A stretch of DNA of 64,000 nt from contig CAVTSO010000019.1 of NCBI GenBank assembly GCA_963737445.1, positions 310,001-374,000 on the forward strand. Direction: 5' to 3'. Of the stretch, positions 49,548 through 58,139 are shown piece after piece. The DNA is from JAICYJ01 sp963737445. GTDB lineage: Bacteria; Actinomycetota; Thermoleophilia; Gaiellales; JAICJC01. The notes below the pieces were generated by a model, which was given only the letters and a program-made list of their open reading frames with translations, did not search any database and had not been told where the DNA came from. Positions within the stretch are counted from its first letter, which is position 1. Every line of letters begins with the position of its first letter. Position numbers and translations under genes: made by a program.

Positions 49548-52480
49548 TTGGCCACCCGGCAGATACCGCCGGCCTGGCGCAGGCACCACTCGGGGCAGCT
49601 GCCCGAGATCGGATCGTGGTGCACCGCGCCCGAACGGATCCGTGCCACGATGTCGTTGGCGTAGCCGACGGCGCGGTCGACCTGCGCCCAGAACAGCTCA
49701 GGCTGCATGCGGTCGTTGGCCATCACGCCGTCCATCTCGCCCTCGACCGCCATCCCGCGCGCCCTGCGCTCGCCGCCCAGCGCGCGGTACAGGCCGGCCA
49801 CGGGCTCGATCCCGAGCATGTCGCGGGCGACCAAGATGTACAGCGGCAGCTGCAGCTTGCGCTCGGTCTCGATCTGCTTTGCCGAGCGGGCACCCTTGCC
49901 GGTCTTGTAGTCCCAGACCGCGCCCCGCGCCGACATGCCGGGGTCGCGGTCGATCCGGTCGATGGTGCCGGACACGGCGAAGCCGTCCAGCCGCAGGCCT
50001 TGCTGCAGATCCGGCCGCGAGGTCTTGGTGCCGAACCGCACCTCGTAGTCGCGCGGCACCAGCGGCGAGTCAAAGGTTGCCTCGCTGGCCAGGAAGCCCT
50101 CCAGGTCGCGCTCCAGCCGGCGGATCTGGGCCCGGCCGGCCACGCCCGCGGGGATGCGGACCCCGCCCAGCGAGTCCTGCAGGCAGCGGCGCATCAGCTC
50201 CACGGCGGCGGGCAGCTCATGCTCGGTCAGGCGCTCGACGCCCAGCTCGCTGGGCATGCGCTCGTGGAACTTGTGCAGCGTGGCGTGTGCGACCGAGCCC
50301 GTCTCCTTGGGCCCGAACTGGTAGTCGATCTCGCCCGGCTGCAGGAACCGCTCGACGAACCATGCCGACGAGCACTCCGCGAACTTCTCGAGCTCGGTCA
50401 CCGAGAACCGCTCCTGCGCGGCCACGGCGGCCAGCACAGTCGCGTTTCGCAGCTGCGGGCGCCGACGGTAGGCGAGGCGAGCTCGCTCCAGCTTGCGCGT
50501 CCAGCCGTGGTGGTCGGCGACCGCCGCCGCCCAGTCGGGCCGCGTCCGCAGCTCACGTGCCAGGGCGCGCTGGCGCTCACGCTCGCTGGGGGCCTGCTCC
50601 AGTGGATGCGTGAGATCGCCGATGGCGCGGCGGCGGAGATCGACCCCGTCCTCGCCGACCGAGCGCACCACGTCCTCCAGGAACGGCGAGGGCTCGAGCA
50701 GGCGGCCGTCCTCGTCGGCGGCCTGGCGGCACAGGAACAGGTGCCGCCAGGGCCGGGTGACGGCGGTGTAGAAGAGGTGCCGATCGCGCTCCAGTGGGTC
50801 GAGCCGGCTGACGCCCAGCGCTCCCGCCTCGTCGGCGCTCAGAAACGGGTTCTCGCGCGCAGGCCCGGGCAGGCCGCCCTCCTCCAGGCCCAGCACGAAC
50901 ACTGCCTGGAAGCGGCGCGTGCGCGCGCGTCGCAGATCCAGCGCCTGCACGCGGCCGGCGCCGCCGTTGAAGGGGCGAAACACGGTGCGCTCGAGCTGGC
51001 CGGCCACGCCCGCCCGGTCGAGCGGCTCCAGCCCCAGGCCGACCACGCCCGCCAGCTGCTCCAGCGTGCGCAGCGTCGCGCGCAGTGCCGCCGCGTGCGC
51101 CTCGCCGGCGCCGTTCAGGCGGTTCGCGGTGAGGCCTGCCGCGGAGGCGCTCATGCGGCGCAGCTGGTCGCCGACGGCGGCGGCCGGATCGCCGGAGGCA
51201 GCCAGCCGGTCGGGCGCCGCCAGCAGGCGCGCGTAGTCGAGCTCCTCGAGCAGCCCCTGCACCTCGTCGTGGCGGAGCGCGCCGCGACCGCGCAGCCGGC
51301 CCTCGGCGTAATCCACGGTCGGTCGCGGAACGCCGGAGAAGGGCGAGCGCAGGAAACGGAACAGGTCGGCGCGGTCGCCGTCGAACCAGGCGAAGCGCAG
51401 CAGGCCCAGCAGCGCCTGGCCGAAGGCCGTCTCCCCCAGCCCCACCTGCGCGTCCACGTCGATCGGCACGCCCAGCGCGACGAAGGCGCTCTCCAGCGCC
51501 AGCCGCCAACGGCCGGTGTCGGTGGCGAGCACGGCGATCTGCTCGGCAGCGATGCCCTGGCGGATCAGCGCCAGCGTCTCGAACGCGACCTGGTCGGCGA
51601 CGCCGCGCACGCCGCAGGCCTCGAGCAGCACGATCGACCCATCCCGCTCGGGCGGCGCCGGCGCATCCCGCTCGTCGAACAGCGTCCGCTCGAGGTGGCG
51701 CAGCGCGGGCGAGTCGACGTGGTCGCCCGGCGTCAGCTCGATCAGCTCGTGCGGCCCCTCGGTGAGCGCGGCCACCGCCGGTCGCACGGCCGCCAGCGCC
51801 GGGCGGCCCGGCTCGTAGGGCAGCGACACCATCACCGGGCAGCGCGCGGCCAGCGCCCGCAGCGCCGCCAGCTGCACGCCGGACATGTCCTCGAACCCGT
51901 AGGCGAACACCGGCGAGCCGTCCCAAGCCTCGAGCCGCGTCTCCAGCAGCTCGGCGGCGCGGCCGTGCCCGCCGGCTCGGTCGCGGATGCCCAGCTCCGC
52001 CAGCCGCGCGCGGAAGGCGCCGTGCAGGACGGCCAGCTCGAGGCGGCGGCCCGGCTCTGCGAACGCGGCCAGCCGCCGCTCCAGCAGCTCCGGCGGCGCC
52101 GAGCCGGCCAGATCGTTGAACATGTGGCCGAGCCCGTCGACGAACCCGGCGAAGCGGGACGGGGCGGCCAGCTGGTCGAGACCGGCGTCGCGCACCACCT
52201 GCTCCAGCACCAGCCGGCGCTGCAGCGTGGCGAGTGCCGCCGACGGCTCGCCACTGCGCTCCAGCACGCGTTCGAACAGGTCCTCGAACGTGCCGATCAT
52301 GCCGCCCAGCACCGCGCTGCGGCGGGCCAGCAGATCGCGCTCGGCCAGCTCCACGTCGGGGCGGGTCGGCACCACGAGCGTGGGTGCGGCGCCGGCATCG
52401 ACCTGCTCGGCGAAACGATCGAACAGCTGCGCCACCTTGCCGCAGTTGGCGGGACCAAGCAGGAGCATCAGCGGCATCAC
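49544..52480 (-). CDS. AddB/RecB-like PD-(D/E)XK nuclease subunit
   Basis: A 978-residue protein. The N-terminus has LLLGPANCGKVAQLFDRF, a Walker A-like loop lacking the usual Thr/Ser after Lys, so helicase activity is doubtful. A UvrD_C-like region includes VFVLGLEEGGLPGPARENPF. The C-terminal nuclease domain has GTIDRIDRDPG and WDYKTGKGARSAK, and a final Cys cluster (CPEWCLRQAGGIC). The layout fits AddB, with an inactive helicase fold and an active nuclease. It overlaps addA by 4 nt. It is intact over its full length, unlike addA. Confidence 0.85.
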   Translation of the reverse strand: MMPLMLLLGPANCGKVAQLFDRFAEQVDAGAAPTLVVPTRPDVELAERDLLARRSAVLGGMIGTFEDLFERVLERSGEPSAALATLQRRLVLEQVVRDAGLDQLAAPSRFAGFVDGLGHMFNDLAGSAPPELLERRLAAFAEPGRRLELAVLHGAFRARLAELGIRDRAGGHGRAAELLETRLEAWDGSPVFAYGFEDMSGVQLAALRALAARCPVMVSLPYEPGRPALAAVRPAVAALTEGPHELIELTPGDHVDSPALRHLERTLFDERDAPAPPERDGSIVLLEACGVRGVADQVAFETLALIRQGIAAEQIAVLATDTGRWRLALESAFVALGVPIDVDAQVGLGETAFGQALLGLLRFAWFDGDRADLFRFLRSPFSGVPRPTVDYAEGRLRGRGALRHDEVQGLLEELDYARLLAAPDRLAASGDPAAAVGDQLRRMSASAAGLTANRLNGAGEAHAAALRATLRTLEQLAGVVGLGLEPLDRAGVAGQLERTVFRPFNGGAGRVQALDLRRARTRRFQAVFVLGLEEGGLPGPARENPFLSADEAGALGVSRLDPLERDRHLFYTAVTRPWRHLFLCRQAADEDGRLLEPSPFLEDVVRSVGEDGVDLRRRAIGDLTHPLEQAPSERERQRALARELRTRPDWAAAVADHHGWTRKLERARLAYRRRPQLRNATVLAAVAAQERFSVTELEKFAECSSAWFVERFLQPGEIDYQFGPKETGSVAHATLHKFHERMPSELGVERLTEHELPAAVELMRRCLQDSLGGVRIPAGVAGRAQIRRLERDLEGFLASEATFDSPLVPRDYEVRFGTKTSRPDLQQGLRLDGFAVSGTIDRIDRDPGMSARGAVWDYKTGKGARSAKQIETERKLQLPLYILVARDMLGIEPVAGLYRALGGERRARGMAVEGEMDGVMANDRMQPELFWAQVDRAVGYANDIVARIRSGAVHHDPISGSCPEWCLRQAGGICRVAK

Positions 52481-52557
52481 TGGATTCTACGTCGCCCCCT
52501 CCTCCGGCCGTACGGCTGCTTCGAACGGCGTGGCGGTATCGGTAGAGTGCCGGGTCG

Positions 52558-54171
52558 ATGGCGAGCGACCTGACGGGCAAAGCAGTCGTGCTGGGGCTGG
52601 ACGGGGCCACCTGGGACCTGATGGTGCCGCTGGCCGAACGCGGCATCATGCCCAACCTGGCGCGGGCGCTGGAGCAGGGGCGGCACGGCCGCCTGCAGTC
52701 CTGCCTGCCGCCGTACAGCTCGCCGGCCTGGATGTCGATCTCGACCGGCAAGAACCCGGGCAGCCACGGCATCTTCGACTTCTGGGAGGCGGGCCTGCCG
52801 GGCGAGCGGCGGCTGGTCTCGTCGCGGTCGGCCAAGGGCAAGAAGCTGTGGGAGCTGGTGGACGCGGCCGGCCGCGTGGCGCACGTGGTGGCGGTGCCGG
52901 TCTCGTATCCGCCGCCGCAGCTCGAGCGCGGGACGTTCGTGTGCGGCATGTTCACGCCCGGGGAGTCGGTCGACTACACCTGGCCGCCGGAGCTGAAGGC
53001 CGAGCTGAAGGCGCTGCCCGGCGGCTACCGCGCCGATCCCTACGCCGACGGCCTGCAGGGGGCGCCCTTCATCGAGCAGACGCACTTCGTGATCCGCCAG
53101 CAGGAGTTGGCCACGAGCCACCTGCTGGAGAAGGGCGACTGGGACCTGCTGTTCTCGGTGATCCAGGCGCCGGATCCGATCCAGCACAAGTTCTGGAACG
53201 TGCTCGACCCCACCGATCCGCGCTACGACGCCGCCAAGGCACGCGAGCACCTCCCGGCGCTGGAGGAGTCCTACCGGCGCTGCGACGAGGTGATCGGCGA
53301 CCGGCTGGCGATGGCCGAGCGGGGCGCGTTCGTGATGGTCGTCAGCGACCACGGCTTCGGGCGCTACGAGAAGAACTTCTACCTGAACGCCGTGCTCGAG
53401 CAGCACGGGCTGCTGTTCCGTCAGAAGAGCGCCAAGAAGGTGGCGTCGAAGCGCCTCTCGACGCGGTCGGTGATCGACACCCTGCGCAGGATCGACCTGA
53501 TCGGTCTCGAGGGACGCGTGCCGCACCGGTTCCGCGAGCGGCTGGCGCGCGGCATCGACTCGGCGCTGTCGGTGCCGATCGACCAGGACCGGACGCTGGC
53601 GTACGCGGCCGCGCGCTCGGCCGAGAGCGTGTTCATCTCGGCGCACGTGCCGGACGACCAGCGCGACGCGGTGGCGGCGCGCGTGATCGAGGCGCTGGAA
53701 TCGGCCCGCGACCCGGACACCGGCGAGCCGATCATCGTGCAGGCGCTGCGCCGCGAGGACGTGTACGACGGCAGCGAGCTCGACCGCATCCCCGACATCC
53801 TGATCGACTTCGGCGAGCACCCCTACGTGGCGTCCGACCGACTCGCGGCCCGCTCGATCGTGGAGCGGCTGCCGGCGTCGGGCGGCGGCGGGCGGCACCG
53901 GCGCTACGGGATCCTGCTCGCGCTGGGCCCGGGGGTAACCGCGGGCGAGATCGAGGGCGCGAATATCGTCGACCTGGCCCCAACCGCGCTGCACGCGATG
54001 GGGCTGCCCGTGCCGGACGACATGGACGGGCGCGTGCTGACCGAGCTGTTCACGGACGGCCGGCAGGTGCAGACGGCGGACGCGGCCGGCAGCGAGACCT
54101 CAGAGGTGGTCTACACCCCAGAGGAGGAGGCCGCGATCCAGGCGTCGCTGGAGAACCTGGGGTACATGTAG
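52558..54171 (+). CDS. Alkaline-phosphatase-superfamily phosphodiesterase/nucleotide pyrophosphatase
   Basis: A 537-residue protein. The N-terminus VVLGLDGATWDLMVPLAERG carries the first metal-binding Asp, and YSSPAWMSISTGKNPGSHGI contains the likely nucleophile Ser/Thr. Later, VMVVSDHGFGRYEKNFYLNA supplies the metal-binding Asp-His. This matches type I phosphodiesterase/nucleotide pyrophosphatase-like proteins. No transmembrane helix is evident. Substrate is unknown. TAGAGT ends 9 nt before the ATG. Confidence 0.88.
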   Translation: MASDLTGKAVVLGLDGATWDLMVPLAERGIMPNLARALEQGRHGRLQSCLPPYSSPAWMSISTGKNPGSHGIFDFWEAGLPGERRLVSSRSAKGKKLWELVDAAGRVAHVVAVPVSYPPPQLERGTFVCGMFTPGESVDYTWPPELKAELKALPGGYRADPYADGLQGAPFIEQTHFVIRQQELATSHLLEKGDWDLLFSVIQAPDPIQHKFWNVLDPTDPRYDAAKAREHLPALEESYRRCDEVIGDRLAMAERGAFVMVVSDHGFGRYEKNFYLNAVLEQHGLLFRQKSAKKVASKRLSTRSVIDTLRRIDLIGLEGRVPHRFRERLARGIDSALSVPIDQDRTLAYAAARSAESVFISAHVPDDQRDAVAARVIEALESARDPDTGEPIIVQALRREDVYDGSELDRIPDILIDFGEHPYVASDRLAARSIVERLPASGGGGRHRRYGILLALGPGVTAGEIEGANIVDLAPTALHAMGLPVPDDMDGRVLTELFTDGRQVQTADAAGSETSEVVYTPEEEAAIQASLENLGYM

Positions 54172-54178
54172 CGCCGCC

Positions 54179-54457
54179 TCACTCCGGCGGCTTGACCTGA
54201 TCGACCAGCTGGTCGATCGCCGCCGAGTCGGGGTAGGCGTAGTTGATCTTCACGAACGGCTCCCACTTGTCGGGCAGCGCATCCTCGGGGAAGATCGCCT
54301 CGACCGGGCACTCCGGCTCGCAGGCACCGCAGTCGATGCACTCCTCGGCGTCGATCACCAGCATCCGGGCCACCTCGTGGATGCAGTCCACAGGGCAGAC
54401 GTCGATGCAGGACTTGTCCTTGAGGTCGATGCAGGGCTCGGCGATGATGTACGTCAC
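54179..54457 (-). CDS. fdxA: Ferredoxin (FdxA-type)
   Basis: A 92-residue ferredoxin. One cluster region is CIDVCPVDCIHEVARMLVID and the second is CIDCGACEPECPVEAIF. The first region shows C-x4-C-x3-C spacing, which suggests a 3Fe-4S cluster beside the 4Fe-4S cluster, as in seven-iron FdxA. GGAGG lies upstream of the GTG start. It carries electrons to unidentified partners. Confidence 0.93.
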   Translation of the reverse strand: MTYIIAEPCIDLKDKSCIDVCPVDCIHEVARMLVIDAEECIDCGACEPECPVEAIFPEDALPDKWEPFVKINYAYPDSAAIDQLVDQVKPPE

Positions 54458-54487
54458 GAAACGGGGCCTCCTGGGCTCCGCCGGATC

Positions 54488-54799
54488 CTAGCGAACCAGT
54501 TCCGACACGAGCTCAGGCAGCCGCTCGCTCAGCACCGAACGCGCCACCACCTTGGCGAAACCGGCCTGGCGGGCCGCTCGCAGCGCCCCCGGGTCGGTGT
54601 GCTGGCCGAACCCGAGCACCGGGACCCCGGGGAAGCGGGCGATCACGGCGGCCGGGTCGGTGCGGTTGACGTCGGCGATCACCAGGTCGGGGGGCGGGCC
54701 TCCCGGCTTGGCGATCACCTCGTGCCCGCTGGCGAGCAGCATGGCGTCGATCTTGCCCCGGAAGAACAGATCCACCCCGGCCAGCTGGACGACGCTCAC
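54488..54799 (-). CDS. Receiver-like single-domain protein coupled to ccdA
   Basis: A 103-residue protein with an alternating alpha-beta pattern like a response-regulator receiver: MSVVQLAGVDLFFRGKIDAM, DLVIADVNRTDPAAVIARF, and GFAKVVARSVLSERLPELV. The acidic N-terminal pocket is missing, so phosphorylation by the usual route is doubtful. Its GTG overlaps the ccdA stop (GTGA). It may be a pseudo-receiver in cytochrome maturation control, which is inference. Confidence 0.65.
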   Translation of the reverse strand: MSVVQLAGVDLFFRGKIDAMLLASGHEVIAKPGGPPPDLVIADVNRTDPAAVIARFPGVPVLGFGQHTDPGALRAARQAGFAKVVARSVLSERLPELVSELVR

Positions 54800-55476
54800 A
54801 GCGACTCCGAGATGTGGTTGACCCAGCCGTTCAGCACGAAGGTGCGGTCGAAGAACACGAGCAGCCCGGCGGCCAGCAGCACCAGCCCGCTGAACGTGCG
54901 CACCAGGTCGTACCGGTCGCGCATCAGCCGGAACAGGGCCATCGTATGGCCCAGCGCCACGGCCGCCAGTAGGAACGGCAGCGCCAGTCCGGCCGCGTAG
55001 GCCAGGAGCAGCCCGGCGGCGTGCGCGGCCGTGCCGAAGCTGGCCGAGAGGGCCAGCAGCGAGGCCAGCACGGGTGTCACGCAGGGCGTGAAGCAGAGGC
55101 CGAACGCTCCGCCCAGGAGCAGCGGCGAACCGGTGCGGCGGGCCGGCTCGACGGCGGGCGCCAGCGTGCGCTCGATGAACGGGATCGGCAGCAGGCCGAG
55201 CATGCCCAGGCCCATGGCCACGATCACGATCCCCGACAGCTTGGTCAGCTGCTCGCGGTGGTCGGAGAGCGTCGCGCCGGCCAGGCCGGCGAGCACCCCC
55301 AGCGCCACGAACACGAGCGTGAAGCCGGCCACGAACGGCAGCGCTGCGGCCAGCGAGCGGCGCGGGCCGCCCGGGCGGATGCCGATGGACGAGAGGTAGG
55401 CGGGCACCAGCGGCAGCACGCAGGGCGTGGCGAAGGAGACGAGGCCCGCGCCGAACGCGACCGCGGCGTCGGTCAC
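54796..55476 (-). CDS. ccdA: CcdA-type thiol-disulfide transporter
   Basis: A 226-residue membrane protein with six helices. The Cys-Pro motifs FATPCVLPLVPAYLSSIG and FGLCFTPCVTPVLASLLALS are those of CcdA/DsbD-beta domains, which carry electrons across the membrane to extracytoplasmic thioredoxin-like proteins. It overlaps ccmH (GTGA). With tlpA and ccmH it forms a cytochrome c maturation set. Confidence 0.92.
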   Translation of the reverse strand: MTDAAVAFGAGLVSFATPCVLPLVPAYLSSIGIRPGGPRRSLAAALPFVAGFTLVFVALGVLAGLAGATLSDHREQLTKLSGIVIVAMGLGMLGLLPIPFIERTLAPAVEPARRTGSPLLLGGAFGLCFTPCVTPVLASLLALSASFGTAAHAAGLLLAYAAGLALPFLLAAVALGHTMALFRLMRDRYDLVRTFSGLVLLAAGLLVFFDRTFVLNGWVNHISESL

Positions 55477-55931
55477 GCCTCCTCCCGCGCCAGCTCCGCG
55501 TCGATGCGGGCATCCATCTCGGCGTCCGGCGCAGCCGGCGGCGACGGGCCGTCACCCCCGCCACGGCCGCCCGACCAGGCCCGGGCCAGCAGCAGCGCCA
55601 GCGCGACGCCGCCGAGCAGCACCGCGGCCGGCACCAGCCACGCCAGCAGGTAGAAGCCGTGCTTGGGCGGTGCGGCCAGCACCTCCTCGCCGAACTGGGC
55701 GACCAGGTAATCGCGGGTGTGTGCCTCGGACCAGCCCTGCCGGTGCTTTTCGTCGATCACGGTGCGGATGCGGTTGGCCTCGGCCGACTGGGAGTTGTTC
55801 AGCAGCGTGTGGCAGACCGGGCACATCAGCTGGCTCTCGAGGTCGGCCTCCGACCAGGTGGCCTGCGCCGCCAACGCCGGTGTCGCCGTCGCCGCACCCA
55901 GCAGGCAGACGAGCACCAGCGCCAGGCGCAC
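55473..55931 (-). CDS. ccmH: CcmH/CycL cytochrome c maturation protein
   Basis: A 152-residue protein with a signal peptide (LALVLVCLLGAATATPALAA), the redox motif LMCPVCHTLLNNSQSAEANR, and a C-terminal helix (YLLAWLVPAAVLLGGVALAL). CcmH reduces apocytochrome cysteines before heme attachment. The GTG shares one base with the tlpA stop. The C-terminus is proline- and acid-rich. Confidence 0.92.
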   Translation of the reverse strand: MRLALVLVCLLGAATATPALAAQATWSEADLESQLMCPVCHTLLNNSQSAEANRIRTVIDEKHRQGWSEAHTRDYLVAQFGEEVLAAPPKHGFYLLAWLVPAAVLLGGVALALLLARAWSGGRGGGDGPSPPAAPDAEMDARIDAELAREEA

Positions 55932-56476
55932 TACGCGTTCCCCAGCAGCCGCTTCAGCTGCTGCTCGACGTCGGCGGCCGAGACCTCGCCCGGGAAGTGG
56001 TGGATCACGCGACCGCGGCTGTCGATGATGAACGTCTCGGGAAAGCCGGACAGCCCCCAGCGGTGGTAGATGGAGGAGCCGCCGGCGTGCACCAGCGGGT
56101 AGGTGAGGTGGTAGCGCCTGGCGAAATCGCGGGCGTCGCCGGTGTCGTCCTGGGAATCGAGGCCGAGGACGGTCATCCGGCCGGCGTACTTCTGGGACAG
56201 CTCCTGCAGCGCCGGCGCCTCGGTCTTACAGGGGTCGCACCACGACGCCCAGAAGTTCAGCACGACCGGCTTGCCGCGGAGCGACGAGAGCGTGGTCGTG
56301 CCGTGCTCGTTCACGTTCTGCAGCGTGAAGTTCGGCGCCATCGGGTGGCCGCCGTCGGCGACGTCGGCGGCGATCGAGGTCTGGTTGTCGATCACGCTCT
56401 TTGCGAACAGCCCGATCAGCGCCGCCAGCAGGATCACGGCGCCGGCCTGGAGTACTCGTCGGATCGGCACGGACAC
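55931..56476 (-). CDS. TlpA/ResA-like thiol-disulfide oxidoreductase
   Basis: A 181-residue membrane-anchored thioredoxin-fold protein. One N-terminal helix (VLQAGAVILLAALIGLFAK) is followed by the redox motif NFWASWCDPCKTEAPALQEL and the cis-proline region GFPETFIIDSRGRVI. It should reduce apocytochrome c or periplasmic-type substrates with electrons from CcdA. GTG 56476 is 6 nt after TACGCT (leaderless); the longer frame is not protein-like. Confidence 0.92.
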   Translation of the reverse strand: MSVPIRRVLQAGAVILLAALIGLFAKSVIDNQTSIAADVADGGHPMAPNFTLQNVNEHGTTTLSSLRGKPVVLNFWASWCDPCKTEAPALQELSQKYAGRMTVLGLDSQDDTGDARDFARRYHLTYPLVHAGGSSIYHRWGLSGFPETFIIDSRGRVIHHFPGEVSAADVEQQLKRLLGNA

Positions 56477-56550
56477 CCGAGCAGCGTATCTGCCGGCCCT
56501 CCCCCGCTGCGGCGGCGAGGCACACGTCCGCCCCGCCGCTGCATCCTCGT

Positions 56551-56769
56551 TCAGCGTACGCCAGATCCGACCGGGTACGAGCGGCTGAACGGCCGCCACG
56601 GAACCCGCTCCCAGGAAGTGCCGCGACACATCGGACAGTCCGGCAGCACCTTGTGAACGGTTACCCCGTACCCGCAACCCGCGCAGCGAAACTCGCCCTT
56701 CGCGCGCGACCCCGCGCCCCAGCTCGACGCATCAGCTCCCACGTCGAGTCGATCCGTGCTCGCTCCCAT
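56551..56769 (-). CDS. Small zinc-ribbon protein
   Basis: A 72-residue protein with FRCAGCGYGVTVHKVLPDCP and MCRGTSWERVPWRPFSRS, giving C-x2-C...C-x2-C of a rubredoxin-like ribbon. The N-terminal 25 residues look disordered. TAATCT upstream (around 56820) may be the -10, with a short leader. Function is unknown. Confidence 0.7.
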   Translation of the reverse strand: MGASTDRLDVGADASSWGAGSRAKGEFRCAGCGYGVTVHKVLPDCPMCRGTSWERVPWRPFSRSYPVGSGVR

Positions 56770-56926
56770 CCCGCCACCACCTTGTCCTTCGGGACGGCCG
56801 TAAGAGCCGTCGCTTCGTGTAGATTAGCCTTCGCCGGGAGGCACCTCCACAGGAATTTCCCGCGCTCGCAACTTTTGGGTTGTCGACGGTCGCGAACACC
56901 CACACGCGGTTGTTAAGGGAGGTCCC

Positions 56927-57616
56927 ATGAGTACCGAAGGTCACGATCCGACAGCTGGCGAGGATGCCGGCCCGGATCCGACGCCGGATCCCGCCCCGAC
57001 CGAGTCCGCGGCAGCGCCGGAACCGCCGCCGCCTGCCCCTGATCCGACCCCGGAACCGGAACCTGATCCGGCAGCGCCGCCGCCACCGCCGCCGCCTGCG
57101 GCGGAGTCCACCGCGACGGCGCCGGGGTCGTCCGCGCCCGCTGCCAGCTTCGACTTCGCGGCCGTACCGCGATCGGTCTGGATCTCGGCGGGAGGCGCGC
57201 TGGTTCTGCTGATCAGCGTGTTCTTCAGCTGGTACACGGCCACCGCCAGCGTCTCGGTGCCCGGCGGCGCCAGCATCAGCAGGAGTGCCAGCGGAAGCGG
57301 CTGGGACTCCGGCGGCGGCGCGAAGCTGGTGTTCCTGCTTGCCCTGGTGATCCTGGTGGTCTGGGCGGTCGACCTGTTCGCCGATAGCGTCACCCTGCCG
57401 TTCCCGGCCTCGATGGTGGCGCTGGTGCTGGGCGCGGCAGCGTTGCTGGTGTGCGTGATCAAGTTCTTCTCGAAGCCGGGCGGCGGCGATGTGTCGTCAT
57501 TCGGCGGCACGCTTCACTTCTCGGTGTCGGTCGCCTGGGGCCTCTACGTCGCGATTCTGGCGGCGATCGCCGTCGTCGTCGGGGCCTATATGCACATGAA
57601 CGAGACGAGCTCCTAG
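56927..57616 (+). CDS. Proline-rich multi-pass membrane protein, unknown
   Basis: A 229-residue protein. Residues 1-75 are Pro/Glu/Asp/Ala-rich and likely disordered. About four helices follow (VWISAGGALVLLISVFFSWY, FLLALVILVVWAVDLFAD, VALVLGAAALLVCVIKFF, WGLYVAILAAIAVVVGAYM). AAGGGAGG lies 4 nt before the ATG, and TAGATT at about 56819-56824 may be its promoter. The last 120 bp overlap the convergent PAP2 gene on the opposite strand. No family is recognised. Confidence 0.75.
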   Translation: MSTEGHDPTAGEDAGPDPTPDPAPTESAAAPEPPPPAPDPTPEPEPDPAAPPPPPPPAAESTATAPGSSAPAASFDFAAVPRSVWISAGGALVLLISVFFSWYTATASVSVPGGASISRSASGSGWDSGGGAKLVFLLALVILVVWAVDLFADSVTLPFPASMVALVLGAAALLVCVIKFFSKPGGGDVSSFGGTLHFSVSVAWGLYVAILAAIAVVVGAYMHMNETSS

Positions 57617-58102
57617 CAGCACCAGCAGCCCGGTCGCGACTCCCCCGGCGGCGCCCACGAGGACGTCGCTGGGGTAGTGCACCCCCAGGTACACGCGGGA
57701 CAGGGCGATCAGCGCGGCCAGACTCACGACCCAGGCGCGGCGGCCCGGGATCACCACCCACAGCACCGTGGCGGCGGCAGCCGCGATCCAGGCGTGGCCG
57801 CTGGGCATTGAGGAGGTGTCGGGGAGCGGCACGAGCGGGTGCACGTCCGCGTAGGTCACGCTGGGACGGGCGCGGTCGACGACGTCCTTCATCAGGGTCG
57901 ACAGCAGCTGCGAGGCGAAGACGGCGGACAGCACGGCCACGGCGGGAGCGATCCGGCGGCGCGCCAGCGACACCCAGAAGGCGATGCCCACGAACACGAT
58001 GCCGTCGGCGCCGACCGCGGAGGCCAGCTTCATGAGCGGGGTCACGAGCGGCAGATCGAGGCCCGAGAGCCAGGCCACGATGCGATGGTCGAGCGCCTGC
58101 AT
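57497..58102 (-). CDS. PAP2-family membrane phosphatase
   Basis: A 201-residue type 2 phosphatidic acid phosphatase. The three catalytic motifs are KDVVDRARPSV, SMPSGHAWIA and SRVYLGVHYPSDVLVG. Membrane helices surround them, so the active site is extracytoplasmic. It may dephosphorylate undecaprenyl pyrophosphate or phosphatidic acid. The last ~35 residues are charged and read antisense to the neighbouring membrane-protein gene. ATG 58102 is 8 nt after TAGAGT, a leaderless pattern shared with the divergent gene. Confidence 0.9.
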   Translation of the reverse strand: MQALDHRIVAWLSGLDLPLVTPLMKLASAVGADGIVFVGIAFWVSLARRRIAPAVAVLSAVFASQLLSTLMKDVVDRARPSVTYADVHPLVPLPDTSSMPSGHAWIAAAAATVLWVVIPGRRAWVVSLAALIALSRVYLGVHYPSDVLVGAAGGVATGLLVLLGARLVHVHIGPDDDGDRRQNRDVEAPGDRHREVKRAAE

Positions 58103-58110
58103 CGGCGGTG

Positions 58111-58132
58111 ACTCTAGTGAGGTCAGTAGACT
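58111..58132. promoter_or_regulatory. Divergent leaderless -10 pair
   Basis: TAGAGT on the minus strand (58116-58111) ends 8 nt before the PAP2 ATG. TAGACT on the plus strand (58127-58132) ends 7 nt before the GTG of the basic DNA-binding candidate. The two start codons are 37 nt apart. Confidence 0.55.
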
Positions 58133-58139
58133 GGGCGCC

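Noticed and set aside
49616..52573. A 985-codon open plus frame
   Set aside because: It is antisense to addB, with His/Gln/Arg/Pro-rich shadow composition, no motif and no ribosome-binding site. The addB frame has clear domain signatures.
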